Assembly: GCA_964036295.1 (NCBI GenBank)
Contig: OZ038469.1
Location: 15,185,591-15,249,590 of the forward strand
Source: Plumapathes pennacea
Taxonomy: Eukaryota > Cnidaria > Anthozoa > Antipatharia > Myriopathidae
Direction of reading: 5' to 3'
Length of the DNA: 64,000 bases
Program-made: the position numbers and the translations under genes
Shown: positions 11,201 to 25,139 of the stretch, piece after piece
Position numbering within the stretch: position 1 is the stretch's first letter
Layout of the letters: each line of letters begins with the position of its first letter
The notes under the pieces: model-generated
Databases searched by the model: none
Told to the model about the DNA's origin: nothing
Seen by the model: the letters and a program-made list of their open reading frames with translations, nothing else

Positions 11201-13406
11201 ATAAAGTTTGGATGAACACTGTAGCGTGCGCTGCATCAAAACTAAAATACCAGTGTTTAGTTCACATGCGGTGCAGGTTGAGTTTTGGAGGGTCGTGTTT
11301 TTTACGCGTGTGAATGGGCCGTTCTGGTCTTCCTATTTTGGAAAAGCTTTTTTGAACTTGGAAGTAAGTGACGCCACAGTTTGTACTTACTGTTTCTCTG
11401 TTTTCGTTCTTTTTCCAGCCCGTGCGAGCCTGCATTGTCGGCCCGCCTGCCTCCGGCAAGACCCTAGTCGTGAAACAACTGTGTGATCACTACAAACTGC
11501 ACCACATCAAAATTCAGGACGTTATAGAAGAAGCCGTTGAAAAACTGGTGAGTACCAGGCCCAAGAGGAGATGTGGAGAAAACAATAAGAATTTCACTTG
11601 AATTTCTTTCCTAATAAAAAAATTTGCTCTTGATCAGATGAGAACAAACCAAAGTTGAGCGTTAACAACCGATACTTTTTAGTGATCTGATATTTGGACG
11701 TTGCAGTAGCTTTTCCTCTACCGAGTTGTAGTTCTCGTTACTACTTAACATTCAGTGTAGTGCAACTCATATCAAAATTAAAATTTTTGTATTCTCTCGC
11801 GCTTCCCTTCCCTTCTTCGGCATCGTCATTATCTCCTCTTCCCTTCCCCTGTATTTCTTCTCACAGCAACGCAGCGCAGCCCGTGCAGATGCAGAAGGGG
11901 ACGACGAAGATGACCTGAAGGCGCAAGAAGACCAGGAATTTCTGGAAACTTTACAAGAAAGCAAAGATCGCAATGGAGGTGAGCTTTTCTCGCGCTGGCC
12001 ATCCAGTTTCAGTTATCGATTCCATGTCATCATGTTCTGTCGTGAAACGTAAACTATATTCTTCTTCTTGTCTCAAGGTCGCTACGAGGACCAGTACATC
12101 ATAAGATTCTTCAAAGACAAGTTGCATTCAATGCCATGCCAGAACCAGGTGAGGTGATCAATAGATTCTCCAACCATTTGAGAAGATAATGTTGTACGAG
12201 TCATGTAGTAAGAACTGATAAATCAAATCAACTTTGAGAGCAAAAGCTCTCGGCAGGTTGTGATGTTTCACTGATTCTTTCGCTGTCTTTGATAGGGCTT
12301 TATCCTGGACGGTTATACAAAGACTTATGAACAAGCGAAGGAGTTGTTTGCGGGTATGATTTCTTCGCAATTTCAAGCCAATACTTTACCTGGCAAATTC
12401 ATCTTTTCCTTATAGTCATTGATCTGTCCCGTTATGGTAAAAAATAAACGGTACCGTTCGTCAACAACTGCTTTATCTCACGGCAGACTTCTTTTTTTAT
12501 TATTATTCCTAAAAAACAGCTGAAGAAGGTGAAGAGGAAGAGGAAGATTCACCGCTTAGTTATGACAAACTTATCATGCCAGGTGGGTTGGAGGTCACAC
12601 TAACGTAGAATACCTGCGTAATTTACACAGAAAGCGATAGCGTTTTCGATGTGTTCAGTTTTGTGCGTCCACACAGCTGAAGACATGTCCACAGCTGTCC
12701 GTTTTAATTTGAAAATGGATCTAGTTTCTCCCTTTTGGGCAAAATTTTCTCTATCTACACGATAGCCTTTTCGATTCGTTTCTGACCGTCCACACTAATT
12801 CCTCAGTTATGAAGAGTTCCGTTTTTACCGTTAATATGTCTGGGCGGAAGGCTGAACCGCAAACAAAAAAATCCGTTTTCAAACTGAACCGGATCGATGT
12901 GGAGATGGCTCCAATCGTGCTAAAGGGAAAGTTTGGAAACATATTCGAGGTACATCTATGGTATAATCATATAGTAATCATCTAGTGATTGTATAGTATC
13001 CATCTCACGTACTTTTTTTATTTTATTTATTTTATTTTTTATTTTTTATGGTCTCAGAGGTTGTGGTGGCGTTGGACGCGAGTGATGAATTTCTAAAGAA
13101 CCGCGTGATGAATTTACCAGAGAGTGTTGTGGCTGGGACACACAACACTGAAGAAGGTGAGACCGTCCAGAGTAACAAGAATCTTAGACAATCCATGCGG
13201 TGACGACGGGTTTTCTCTTATGGTGCAGTACCTCATACACAGGCCAGTCCCAAAATCAGACCGTCTCACCCGATGCTATCCTGAATCGCTCCAACTACTG
13301 ACTACATCCTAAACAATAGGCAAATACAGTCACAGTTTTATAATAATTTCCCTGTATCCCAGAATTTTACAACCGTTATGATCGGCTTCATATACCGTAA
13401 ATACCC

Positions 13407-13446
<40 letters not shown>

Positions 13447-16147
13447 AGGGGGGGGGGAGGGGGGGGGGGAGTGGGTAGGGTGGAGGAGGCTTATTAGAGA
13501 GAGGGAGGGTGGGTGCTTATTAGAGCATTTACTGTAAGCAACTTTATAGTTTATCGCGCCGATGGAAGGAGTAACATTCCATTCGATCTGTGCTGAATGT
13601 GCTGGGGTTTTCTTCTTCAGGTTTGATGAGGCGATTGGCGGAGTACCGCGCACTTAATACCGAAGATGAGACCATGCTTAATTACTTTGACGAGCTTGAA
13701 ATTCACCCCGAACATATCGGTGAGTTGCTTCTTTTCTGCTGTATTTTTTGTCCGTTTCATAGTCTTAGTGTCTGGTAATCTCGTGGCCTGTCCCTGTCTG
13801 TCTATGTTTTTTGTCCAAATTCTTACGGTGCAATTCTTCTCATTTCAGACATTACGGGCGACAAGTCCAAGAAAATGACCAAGACCGTGGAAGCTATCAA
13901 AAAGTTAATGGGGTCACCACGAAATTACGGTAAAATATTTTTTATACTGTTCACGAACCTCACGGATATACCCAGTCGTAAAATGAATATTTAGTGTTTG
14001 GAAACTCGAAACGTAATCCTAAACACACTCAACTAATCGAATGAACTCATCCTCCTGTAGCTGTTAGCCTGTTCCAGGTTCTCATGATACAGAAACGGCT
14101 GCAAAAAAGTGGTGCGCGAAAGACTGGGGCGGGAGGAAGAAAGGCCACTCCCGCCTTTGCCCCAGTCTTTCGCGCGCCACTTTTTGCAGCCGTTTCTGTA
14201 TTATGAGAGCTTGGAACAGGCTACATAGCTGTGAAAGAGAAGAGAAGGGTTTAGTTGTGAATTATGAGGCCACTATTCACGGGTGCAAGGCTCACCTTCA
14301 AGAACAGGGAAGTTGTACGTTCTTTAATAATGCGAGCTGTTGTTGCCTTCTTTAGGTCCCACTCCAGAGGAGTTAGCAGAGATGGAGAGAGCCGAAACAG
14401 AGAAAAAGGTCTGTAGGCGGTATCCACTTCATTTTAATGATCCACTTGATGGGATTGCTTTTGATTTCGTGAATTCTAAAACAAAAAACCAAAAAGGTTA
14501 ATCAACTAGTGCCACAGAGACTGCGAGAACAATTACAGTACATTGCTTGAAAGGCCGAGCTCCCGCATCTTATTTTTTGCCACTTTAACTTTCAGCTCGA
14601 GCGACAGAAGAAAGAAAGGGAAGAGCGCGAGAGAAGAGAAGCCGAAGAAGCCGCAGAGAGACAGCGAAGAGAAGAAGAATGGGTAAACGATGATGCGCTA
14701 TTATCTATAACGTCTTGTCTTGTACCCCATGCGCACTGTTCGACCTCCATCTCAAGCGCCTTCATCTCACACATACCGAGCACACTCCGAGCAAATACCG
14801 AGCACATACCGAGCACATTCCGAGCATATTTCAAGCACGTACCGAGCACATTCCGACCTCATACCGACCACATACGTGATGGTCTCTATTCACCAAGTGC
14901 ACCTTGATTCTTGATTCTGAGTTTTTCTCTCTTTTTTTCTCTCTCACCTTCAGCGTATCCGCCTGTCCGAGGTGAAGCACCAGGAACAAGAGCTGCTGGA
15001 AAACCAGTCCATCCCACTCAGAAACTACCTCATGAAACACGTCATGCCCACTCTCACACAGGGGCTTATTGAGGCATGCAAAATAAGGCCCGACGACCCC
15101 ATAGACTTTGTGGTAAGTTTCCAGGAACCTTTTTCTTTTTTTTGTCCATTTATTCCTCAGGGCCCGGTTTTTCGAAGGTCGGTTAAGCTAATCCAGGATT
15201 AACGAAATTCTTTCTCTCGATCTCTCTGCCAATAAACTGCAGGGTTTTGTTCAAAGATGGATTAAAAAGCTCGTTCCAGCTTAAAACGTTACCAAGAAAG
15301 TCGTTGTGGACGAAACTTTCACGTTTTCAGGCTTACATAAGGCCTGCAGAAAGTTTATACCTAATCCAGGATTAGCCTAATCGTGCTTTGAAAAACCGGG
15401 CCCTGCGCATATATCGGGGGCGCACCCAACCTCATACTGATGATGTTTACTGTGACTTGGTGAATGCCGCTGGTGAAGCTAGAAAGTTATAATAAATATT
15501 GAAAGTGGCCGATGAAATCGATAATAGTTTAGACTTGACGGCCGGCGATTGGAAATCGCGCTTGAAATTTTTCTTCGCCCTTTCCTCAATGAAAGCATCT
15601 AGGACTCGACTACTGTAGCTAGCATGAAAACATTCAAAGAGTTACTCAGATAGTTAATGATTTTTATTATATAGACACGAGTGTTTTACTGGAAAATATA
15701 CCGTGCGTAAAATCCATACGAAACTACATCCGGGACCCGAGTGGCGTATTTTCCATATCCTCGCTAGTGAGGATATCGTTGGCATCATTTCCAGCTTTTG
15801 CACGGTTGTTTGTGCAATTTCTCGTAAAACACTCGTGTCTAATATAATAAAAAGAACATTACACGGCGGCTTGAAGATATGGATTTTATTTTCTCGTGGT
15901 AAAAACAATATTTTACTACTCGAAAATAAAATTCATATCTTCGCGCCGCCGTGTAATATCCTCTATGTGTTCTCCCACTCTCTTATTCCCATGTTTCAGA
16001 CATGCATCCTTGATTCCCCCGTTCACTCCTGCGCATTCCCGCAGCTGTCTGGAGTGGAATCTTTGCCCTCAGGCAAATCATTTATCTCGTTTTTGTGTTT
16101 TCTTTCAGGCTGAGTATCTCTTCAAGAATAATCCGCAGATCGATTAG
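8293..16147 (+). CDS. AK7: Adenylate kinase 7, 20 exons
   Basis: Encodes a 705-aa AK7 orthologue (human about 723 aa), an axonemal nucleoside monophosphate kinase that interconverts ATP, AMP and ADP in cilia and flagella. Exons: 8293-8382, 8470-8640, 8840-8948, 9222-9316, 9639-10013, 10323-10400, 10647-10733, 10912-10974, 11419-11547, 11867-11978, 12078-12148, 12296-12353, 12520-12582, 13058-13156, 13621-13719, 13849-13929, 14356-14408, 14596-14682, 14954-15112, 16109-16147. All introns are GT-AG and the phases agree. The N-terminal half is the Rossmann-like region typical of AK7 ([30 protein letters not shown] type motifs). The kinase P-loop is GPPASGKT at about residues 364-371, followed by the lid/NMP region with LDGY and ALDASDEF. 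A charged coiled coil comes next, then a C-terminal Dpy-30 motif from about 659 ([14 protein letters not shown]). The start matches an AAAATGG context and the alignment start in other animals. Introns carry several MITEs. Confidence 0.97.
9048..9066. repeat. Homopolymer G tract in AK7 intron 3
   Basis: About 19 consecutive G, inside the intron between 8948 and 9222. Confidence 0.8.
10755..10860. repeat. Dispersed repeat family B, copy 1
   Basis: Lies in AK7 intron 7. It shares the order 'AATTCTCCCAAC ... AATGTATGAGTGATGT ... GAGAACTGATAG ... GCTATCATCTGA' with copies at about 37007-37160, 57105-57330 and 59170-59310. Full copies begin AACCC(T/C)TTnACTCC and end with the inverse, so this is a short inverted-terminal element. 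This copy appears truncated. Confidence 0.65.
13408..13470. repeat. (GT)n microsatellite followed by G tract
   Basis: About 18 TG dinucleotides, then interrupted runs of G (GGAGGGGGGGG). It lies in AK7 intron 14. Confidence 0.9.
14063..14223. mobile_element. Near-perfect palindromic MITE in AK7 intron 16
   Basis: The whole 160 bp folds on itself. The left arm TAGCCTGTTCCAGGTTCTCA and onward is the complement of the right end TGAGAGCTTGGAACAGGCTA. The arms are about 75 bp with a spacer of only a few bases near GGAAGAAAGGCC. It is probably a foldback-type non-autonomous element. It has no coding capacity. Confidence 0.85.
14770..14876. repeat. Minisatellite, ~11-bp units
   Basis: ATACCGAGCAC and variants (ATTCCGAGCAT, GTACCGAGCAC, ATACCGACCAC) repeat about nine to ten times head to tail. 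It lies in AK7 intron 18. Confidence 0.8.
15158..15405. mobile_element. MITE with CAGGGCCCGGTTTTTC ends in AK7 intron 19
   Basis: The terminal inverted repeats are CAGGGCCCGGTTTTTCGAAG and its partner ending GAAAAACCGGGCCCTG. The inner parts also pair: TTAAGCTAATCCAGGATTAA with CTAATCCAGGATTAGCCTAA. The total is about 248 bp with no ORF. The type (hAT-like CAGGG end) is inferred from the terminal bases only. Confidence 0.8.
15661..15957. mobile_element. Composite MITE family C, copy 1
   Basis: The first part has ends related to ATAGACACGAGTGTTTTAC and GTAAAACACTCGTGTCTAAT, so it is an inverted-repeat element of about 190 bp. Directly joined to it is a palindromic segment from ATTACACGGCGGC to GCCGCCGTGTAAT with TTTTATTTTCTCG / CGAAAATAAAATT arms. 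The same two-part structure recurs at 16463-16799. It lies in the last intron of AK7. Confidence 0.8.
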
Positions 16148-16386
16148 AAAGCATCAGTAAGGCGACGAAGGACCTTCTGCAACCGTTTTGACGATTTTAT
16201 ACAAATTGTCTAGCATCGTCTCGCAACAATTCGCAGTACTATCTTCTGTGTATTTCAGTAGCTTAATTCCCGCGTTTCGTCGGGGCGGAGTTTGACTTAT
16301 CTTTCTGCAGAAAAATTTGTCTTGTAAATACACCTAGTTTGTCTTGTGCACTTACTTAAAAATCAAATGTACAGTAAATATAACAA

Positions 16387-16421
<35 letters not shown>

Positions 16422-16462
16422 CACTACTGCCGTTTGTGTCCCTTCTTCTTGAAGGGGACAGG

Positions 16463-16799
16463 TTTTTATTATATAGACAAGAGTGTTTCACTGGAAAATA
16501 TACCGTGCATAAAATCCATTACGAAACTACATCCGGGACCCGAGTGGCGTATTTTCCATATCCTCACTATTGAAGATATCGTTGGCATCATTTCCCGCTT
16601 TTGCACGGTTGTTTGTGCAATTTCTCGTAAAACACTCGTGTTTAATATAATAAAAAGAAAAGTACACGGCGACTTGAAGATACGGATTTTATTTTCTCGT
16701 GGTAAAAACATTGTTTTACCCCCTCGCGAAGCGCTCGTTCGTAAAATATTGTTTTTACCACTCGAAAATAAAATTCATATCTTCGCGCCGCCGCCGTGG
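16463..16799. mobile_element. Composite MITE family C, copy 2
   Basis: Direct relative of 15661-15957 in the same orientation and with the same internal order. It has an additional segment CCCCTCGCGAAGCGCTCG in the loop of its palindromic half. The two copies share long identical stretches (for example AACTACATCCGGGACCCGAG), which points to recent amplification or local duplication across the AK7 3' end. Confidence 0.8.
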
Positions 16800-16838
16800 A
16801 TCTGGGTAACAGTTAAAAATGCAAGGGATCATGGGATT

Positions 16839-17402
16839 TCATTTATCCTGAAAAACAAAAACAAAAACAAACAAACAAACAAACAACAAAAAAGGTGAAG
16901 GGAGGGGAGAAAGAAAGGAAAATCGGGATGGTATTTCTCCGCGAATAGTAGAAAGCAAAATCTCTCCGTCAGCGTCTGCCACGAAATTCACTTTCGCGTG
17001 GCAATGTCGCCGCAAGCTTGCATCTGTTCTGAAAATAGCACGAGCATTATTTTTGTTTGGAGCTTCTGATATCGGCGTACGTGTCATGATTTCCCTCTTT
17101 GGCTCCTCCAAATAATTTGTGTCATGACTTCTCGAGGGAAGGCATACCCAGTTCGTTCCATCCAAAAGGGATACATGTTTTTTTAGGCCAAGTATTGGTA
17201 GCTGGAATTCAAGTGGAATTGGTAAACCTTGAACGGGTCCGTCTCGCACAAAATACGAAAATTTCAAATACGTCACTCTTTTTACATTCCAAAGCTCGAT
17301 TGGTTCCGCCTCATGTCGCCCACTCTCACTCCGGTCTGAAAACGGAAGTCGAAAGCTCACGGCGGCATTGGCTGAAAAACTGAAAACGAACTCAGTAGAC
17401 AT
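16839..17402 (-). CDS. Unexplained 187-codon minus ORF
   Basis: An uninterrupted 187-codon ORF on the strand opposite AK7 and Rab1. The N-terminal part has mixed composition (for example GLKKHVSLLDGTNWVCLPSR). The C-terminal 25 residues are a low-complexity F/V-rich stretch produced by the AAACAAAAAC repeat, which argues against a genuine C-terminus. No homologous family is recognised. It might be an unspliced exon of a gene divergent from Rab1, or a chance opening. Confidence 0.2.
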   Translation of the reverse strand: MSTEFVFSFSANAAVSFRLPFSDRSESGRHEAEPIELWNVKRVTYLKFSYFVRDGPVQGLPIPLEFQLPILGLKKHVSLLDGTNWVCLPSRSHDTNYLEEPKREIMTRTPISEAPNKNNARAIFRTDASLRRHCHAKVNFVADADGEILLSTIRGEIPSRFSFLSPLPSPFLLFVCLFVFVFVFQDK

Positions 17403-17747
17403 CAGCGCGTCAATGAAATCAAATGTTCAGACTAAAAAGCATACTATCCCTTTTTAAATAATTATTTCCGTGAACAAAATTCCTTCGTTACCTCAATTAT
17501 TTCCTCGATGTTGGTCACGAGGTTGTTCGGCTGCCACGTCGGCCATAAAGAATGACGTCATCCGGTCTCAATTGTTTCATCCCCCTCTAGGGCGTATTGT
17601 TTGCACCACGCCAAGACGAGCGACCAGTCCTTCATCAGTGACGAAGAGCCAATTTTACCGGCATTTTTTAACATTTTCTGTGTCGTACTTAGGCTTCATT
17701 GGAAGCTGAGTCAAACGTTAGTTTACTAAGGTGGAATTTGGCGTAAT

Positions 17748-19915
<2,168 letters not shown>

Positions 19916-21319
19916 TGGAAAAGGAAAATAGACTCACAAGCATCTGCTTCTTCAGACCACTTTTGAAGGAAAAATGAAAACCATCATTATTTCTACACAA
20001 ACTCCCATTATGGATGGCCTTCTGTCTAATTAATGGAAGACACATCATGGGGAAGGGGTTGAATGGGAGTATTGTCCTATAGATTAGAGAATAGGATTGA
20101 GTCCCTGTGGAATAAGGTGTTTGCAGATTAATAAATACTGTTCCCTTGATGTTTGTGGACACTCTCCAACATTCACTTTTAAAATTTCATGTAGCGTTGA
20201 ATTTTCTAAAACCAGTGAAGAGAAATAGATTGTATCTTTAGTAAGTTTAATTTCTTTTATGACAAGTATAAACTGGAGACTTTCCATGTGTTGTATCAGA
20301 AAATATCAGATGAAATGTGGAACAAAATAATGATTCTTTAGAGATGTTTGGGTGCTTAGTAAGAAATAAAGTGAAGTATTTTACTAAATCTGGCTATTTA
20401 TCTTGAATTGTAGCACTAAAATGCCAGCTTAAATATTGAAAAATTATGGTTCCTTCAGCAGACTTTCTGAAACAACACAGTTTTGTATGCTTGTTTGGTA
20501 TTTTTCTTTCAGTGTCTGGTGTACCTTCATTTACTAGTATTACTCACTTCAGTGGTAAAATTGGGTAGCAGTAATTACTTTAGCTTCATGTAATATTATT
20601 ACAATAATTATTATTGCCGCTCATAACAAGACCCCTTTCTTGCTGTAATTATAGACCAAAGTTGAATAAAAGTGTGAGCAAACAATTTTAAAAGGACTTA
20701 TGTGTGGTGGGGCAAGAGCTTTCTGCTTACCCAATATTCTATTCCTTCACTGAATAAAATGTACAGTTAGTGCCAATAGAGACACAGTGGAAATATTTTT
20801 GTCATGCAAGTTGCACTTGAGTTGGTGAGATGCTGAACAATAATGTATGCTGCTGCACAGGTTTCTAAACATCAGTCAACTCCTTTCAATTGCTTACAAA
20901 CAGATGTGCAAGTTGACACAGAAAAATGTCAGCAACATCTGATCTTTTATGCCCAACTTTGCCAACAAAAGTGGGACTTGAACATAATGACTTGGGTCAG
21001 TTTTCTGAAATTTTGAATTCACTACAACTGCAATACATTTTGAAGCCCAAATGAGCTGTTTATTTCAGTAAATGTAAAAGAATCTTGTTTTCTAAATAAT
21101 AACATAAGTGGCTGTTACAAACAAAGTACCGAAGTTACAAATATATTATTATTGGCAACTTCAGAAATCCTTTATTTAGTAATGAAAATAATGTTCCGAG
21201 CAGAAAATGCTTCAAATTGGCCTTTACATGACCTGAAAATATAGTAGTACCTGTAGCATAATGCAAAATAAAAAAATCCCCAAATTACAAACAGTGCAAT
21301 ATTTTCTAATGACTTGTCA
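19916..21319. other. Convergent 3' flanks of Rab1 and MEMO1
   Basis: AT-rich DNA without ORFs of note. Plus-strand AATAAA signals occur near 20365, 20664 and 20753 and could end Rab1 transcripts. The first ~450 bp after the Rab1 stop probably form its 3' UTR. The genes are tail to tail with 1.4 kb between stop codons. Nothing else was recognised. Confidence 0.5.
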
Positions 21320-24300
21320 TTATCTTTTTTCATACAAGACTCCTGCAGCATAACTGACTGAGCTGTCGTCAAAATCATTACAGTAATTTGACTGTGCATA
21401 ATGGAGAAATTTGAATGCCCAGTTGTGTGTTATTCCATTCATCTCTCGTAATGCTTGCACTGCCTGAAATGTGAAAAGGTCACGGTAAGAACAACTAAAC
21501 TGATAACAACATTATATACCAACCTGCTGATTAGCTCCTAAAAGTAATTATAAACTTCAACTTTAATTTTCTCTTTGAAATTTTAGTGCTTGCTATATAA
21601 TCTGTGGTTGGCAGAAAATACAAGAGAAACGGTAAATATAGTAATAATAATATGTTATTGATCATTCCATCAAATTTAATCTGTAAGCACCCTATAAAAT
21701 GCCACATTCTCGTACTTTCCAAGATAACTCTTTTGTAACCAACAAAAAAATTGTTGGTTACAAAATGTTATCCTGAATTTAAAAGAAATTTAATACAACA
21801 ATACCATGTCTATACTCACATGCAATAGCACTCCTATAGGGTGACGGCCACATATTGTATTTCCATACTTCTTCAGGTAATCTACAAAGCCTTGAGGATC
21901 TAACTGTTCTATAATCTCCATACCCTAAAGCCCAGATAAAGAAACAACACAATATATACAGCTGCATGCATTAACTGTGATTCAGTGTAAAGCTAAGACC
22001 AATCATGCAGGCATTTGTATGGTGTAATTTTTGCCTTACAATATTGTCACATGTGACCTTGCCGATTGATTTACATGACACAATTTGTACACTTACCTTC
22101 CTGTCTAAAGCTTCAATAGACTGGTGAATGCAATCAAACCTCTTATCAAAGAAAGAGTATTTGAATCGCTTTCCTGCAAGGTAAAACAACACAAGGTACA
22201 AATCTATTAGATATGTTTAATATAATAATAGTATTTGTACTAAATATTGTTCTCACTGCTACTAACAAATCTCGAACTATCACAAAATGTATGATAAAGC
22301 AGTTTAGGGAATTTATCTAGTCTGACCACATTGAACCCTCAAACTAAATCACCAGTCACTTAATTTCTACACATTTAATGAAGGTCATATAATATTATAG
22401 TATATAGCTGACATGAACAGAGAAGTTTGGCCTGCAATAACTCTTGGGACATACTTGAGGGTTTGTTATAAACTGAAAATTCAAGAGAAACAATTTAAAC
22501 ACATTTTCATTTGGTACTACAGATTTTCTTCACCTACCCCAGTGACAAAAGTCGGAGGAGATGACAAAGAAGTTCTCATGTTTGGCCAAATATTTACTAA
22601 GGATCCTGCCATATCTAGCCTCTTTCTCTGCAGTCAGAGATCCAACTAAAATGGGGACAATTGAGAACTGATCCCTTTTGCTAAAAAAAAAGAAGAAATG
22701 ATCATAGATGTAGGCAAGTAAAGGAAACTGATTGCAAAATGACGATAATAAAGTTCTTTCAGTCTAACATTTGACTAAATACACTTTCAACTGCCAGAGA
22801 AAGCTACTTTAAAGAAGATTTTCCACTACAATATGATTTTGTTCTTATGGACATCAAATCTCTTGAATAATGTATTTATTTTGCAATACTGTAAGTATTC
22901 ATAGTTTGTCACTTTACAAAATGCAGTCGAACCCCGCTATTTTGAAGTCACACGGGACATGAAAAAAAGTTTGAAATAGCGGGGTTTTAAAATAGCCGAT
23001 AGTAAATGACTGAAAAAATAAATCCAAGGGGATTTGGCTTGAGTTTGAAATAACGGGGACTATGAATTAACCGAGCTCGAAATAGCGAGGTTCGACTGTA
23101 TGTGGTAAATTTTTAACAAGAATTGGTACCTTTCCATGACTTTAGCAATGTAAGGTAGATGCAGCTCTATGCTATGTTCATCCTCATCTGTGGCATGGCT
23201 CATCTTCTCAAACTCTTTTGTGGCCATCAGTTCTTCAACAACTGGCAGAAAAAATAATTTGGCTAAGCTCCATAATTTTGATTGATAAGATTGATAATTT
23301 TAATTTTGATTTTGAATCCTTGATATTTCCAACAGTACAAAAAACAGAAACAGTACAAAAAGAGTTCAAGAACTGTGAGTAGAATAATCGTTCAGTTTAA
23401 ATAAACTTACTGTTCTATAATAAAATTTTGCCTAAAATTCACCCTCACTTCTTTCACCATAGATGCTTTGCGTGCCCATGTTTATATTTACATCCGGAGC
23501 TCGACTTTCCTGAGGCGCCCACGTTATGACTGATTGATCTGACTGTCACTGCTTGCCGTATTCAATACACTTTCTGAGTTTGTGCTGATTTATTTTGCGA
23601 TAAAACAAAGAAAGACATGAAAATCTGCCATTTTGGTCTGATACGAAAATAGCCCCTGTCAGTCACTGGGGGCACAAAGCATCAACAGTGAGAGGGTCTC
23701 TCTAAGAGTACCACATAATGTGATTTTTACTAATCTATTCACTGGTTCCTAATTAAATGTTACTTGTCCTTCATGCTTAGTTATATTTTCTTTGAAGTTC
23801 CCTCCTCAAGTTGAGTTGGGTTGTTTGAAAGATGCAGCCCAAAATGGGTGGCACCCGTAATTTTCAAGGTGACAGACTTCACTCATTCAGACACAGCATA
23901 AGATACCTGCAGTGTCCACTGTCAGGTTGTACAGTGGCGTATTGTAAGTTAATAGTTTTGTCAGGGCACAGCCATTGAGGTACACATGATGGGATGGTCC
24001 AAGAATGAAGATCCTCTTTCTGTCAAGGAGGAAAACAAGCAAGTACATAAAAATGCATTCACACTTAAGAATGTCAAAAAGTTCTGAGCTGATCATAACA
24101 ACTTTTAATAAATTACTTACAGTGCATGTTATAGCAGTAAAATGATCAGATCAGAGCATATTCTACAGGTCCATGTACATGTTTGGGCAGTAACCAGTTA
24201 TTGGTGATATCGTACGAACTTGACTCCTTAATTCTTAAATTATACATAAAATTATTCATATTAAATGGTCACCTGCACTTTACTTGCCCCATTCAAGAAG

Positions 24301-24895
24301 ACATTCTAAATTTACCATGCATTGCTTTTTGAAGGCAGTAATATCACAAGAAAAGGAAGCAAGACTAGCTGCTATACAGAATAATTTCGTCACTCGGGCT
24401 AAAAGCCATGCCAAGAATTTAGTGCCAACACCCGAACCAGTTGGTCCGACTACAGTTAGAAAAATAACACTGTAAGTTTTACAAGACAGCATACATACAT
24501 TCTGGTGGGATCAATTTGCTTGTAAGCATGGGCGCCACATGAGCCACAGTAGCTATAACCAGCATGCCTTTGAAGGAAATATAAAGATTTGAACGTACAT
24601 AAACGCTTATGGTACGTAACAAAAGAATTCATTATTGTTTCCCAAACAGCACGCGAGTTTGCGACTTACGGAGCAATGATTGCCTTCGCTGGTCGGCAGA
24701 CTGGACTTGCTTCGGACAGCCAGCCTTCCAGTTGGGAATTTAGGACCCGTCCTTAAGAAAAGGAAAGCGAAATAATACTGACAAACTTATTCTCAAACTT
24801 GCAAGTTCAGGCTCTCTGAGGCGCTTTGGTTTGATCGAATACTTACGGTTTTCCGAGTACCAGCTCCTTTCGTGAGTAGCCCGACGAGTAGTCAT
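21320..24895 (-). CDS. MEMO1: MEMO1 family protein, 9 exons
   Basis: Encodes 297 aa, the same length as human MEMO1, a protein related to extradiol dioxygenases that binds metal and acts in ErbB2-linked cell motility. Exons in transcript order: 24847-24895, 24670-24751, 24499-24567, 23907-24019, 23130-23241, 22538-22680, 22097-22173, 21820-21924, 21320-21463. Visible motifs are ERSWY near the N-terminus, [10 protein letters not shown] (His45), ILGPSHHV (77-78), [30 protein letters not shown] and [10 protein letters not shown]. These cover the metal-site His and Cys residues known in MEMO1. The ending [10 protein letters not shown] is diverged from the vertebrate C-terminus. Phases match at all eight introns. 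One intron holds a pogo-like MITE and one a 34-bp perfect hairpin. Confidence 0.97.
21731..21764. repeat. Short perfect hairpin in MEMO1 intron
   Basis: TTTTGTAACCAACAA and TTGTTGGTTACAAAA flank a few A residues (AAAAA). A stem of about 15 bp. Probably the remnant of a foldback insertion. Confidence 0.7.
22924..23098. mobile_element. Pogo/Tigger-like MITE in MEMO1 intron
   Basis: The ends CAGTCGAACCCCGCTATTTT and AAATAGCGAGGTTCGACTG are inverted repeats of about 20 bp. The internal GAAATAGCGGGGTTTTAAAATAG and AAATAACGGGG segments are further repeats. The CAGTCGAACCxCG terminus resembles Tigger/pogo elements in many animals (family knowledge, not searched). Confidence 0.75.
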
Positions 24896-25139
24896 TATAC
24901 TAATTCGCGAAAGATTAAAAAAAATCTGGTGTGACAAGAAAACGCCGACACCAACGACGGTCACCAAATACAAAGTTCAAGAAAGATTTTTTTGTTGACG
25001 ACTAGACTATCAAGCAAGAGGGAAACTGGGACGAGGACATGAACGCATGCTGCATCGACAAGTTCCGCTGACACTATTGACCGATAAGCACACTAATTAT
25101 TGTAATGTCCTCTCCGTCACTCATATTTGTCACTCGGAT

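Larger units (their letters stand above)
16148..17747. other. Interval between AK7 and Rab1
   Basis: Holds the AK7 3' flank, a poly(A) tract of about 28 bases (16396-16423), the second copy of composite MITE C, and a long minus-strand ORF at 16839-17402 of uncertain status. The last 300 bp before the Rab1 start are presumably its promoter and 5' UTR. No clear TATA box was seen. Confidence 0.5.

Noticed and set aside
13330-13653. Minus ORF of 107 codons with Thr-His repeats
   Set aside because: Produced by the (GT)n microsatellite in an AK7 intron.
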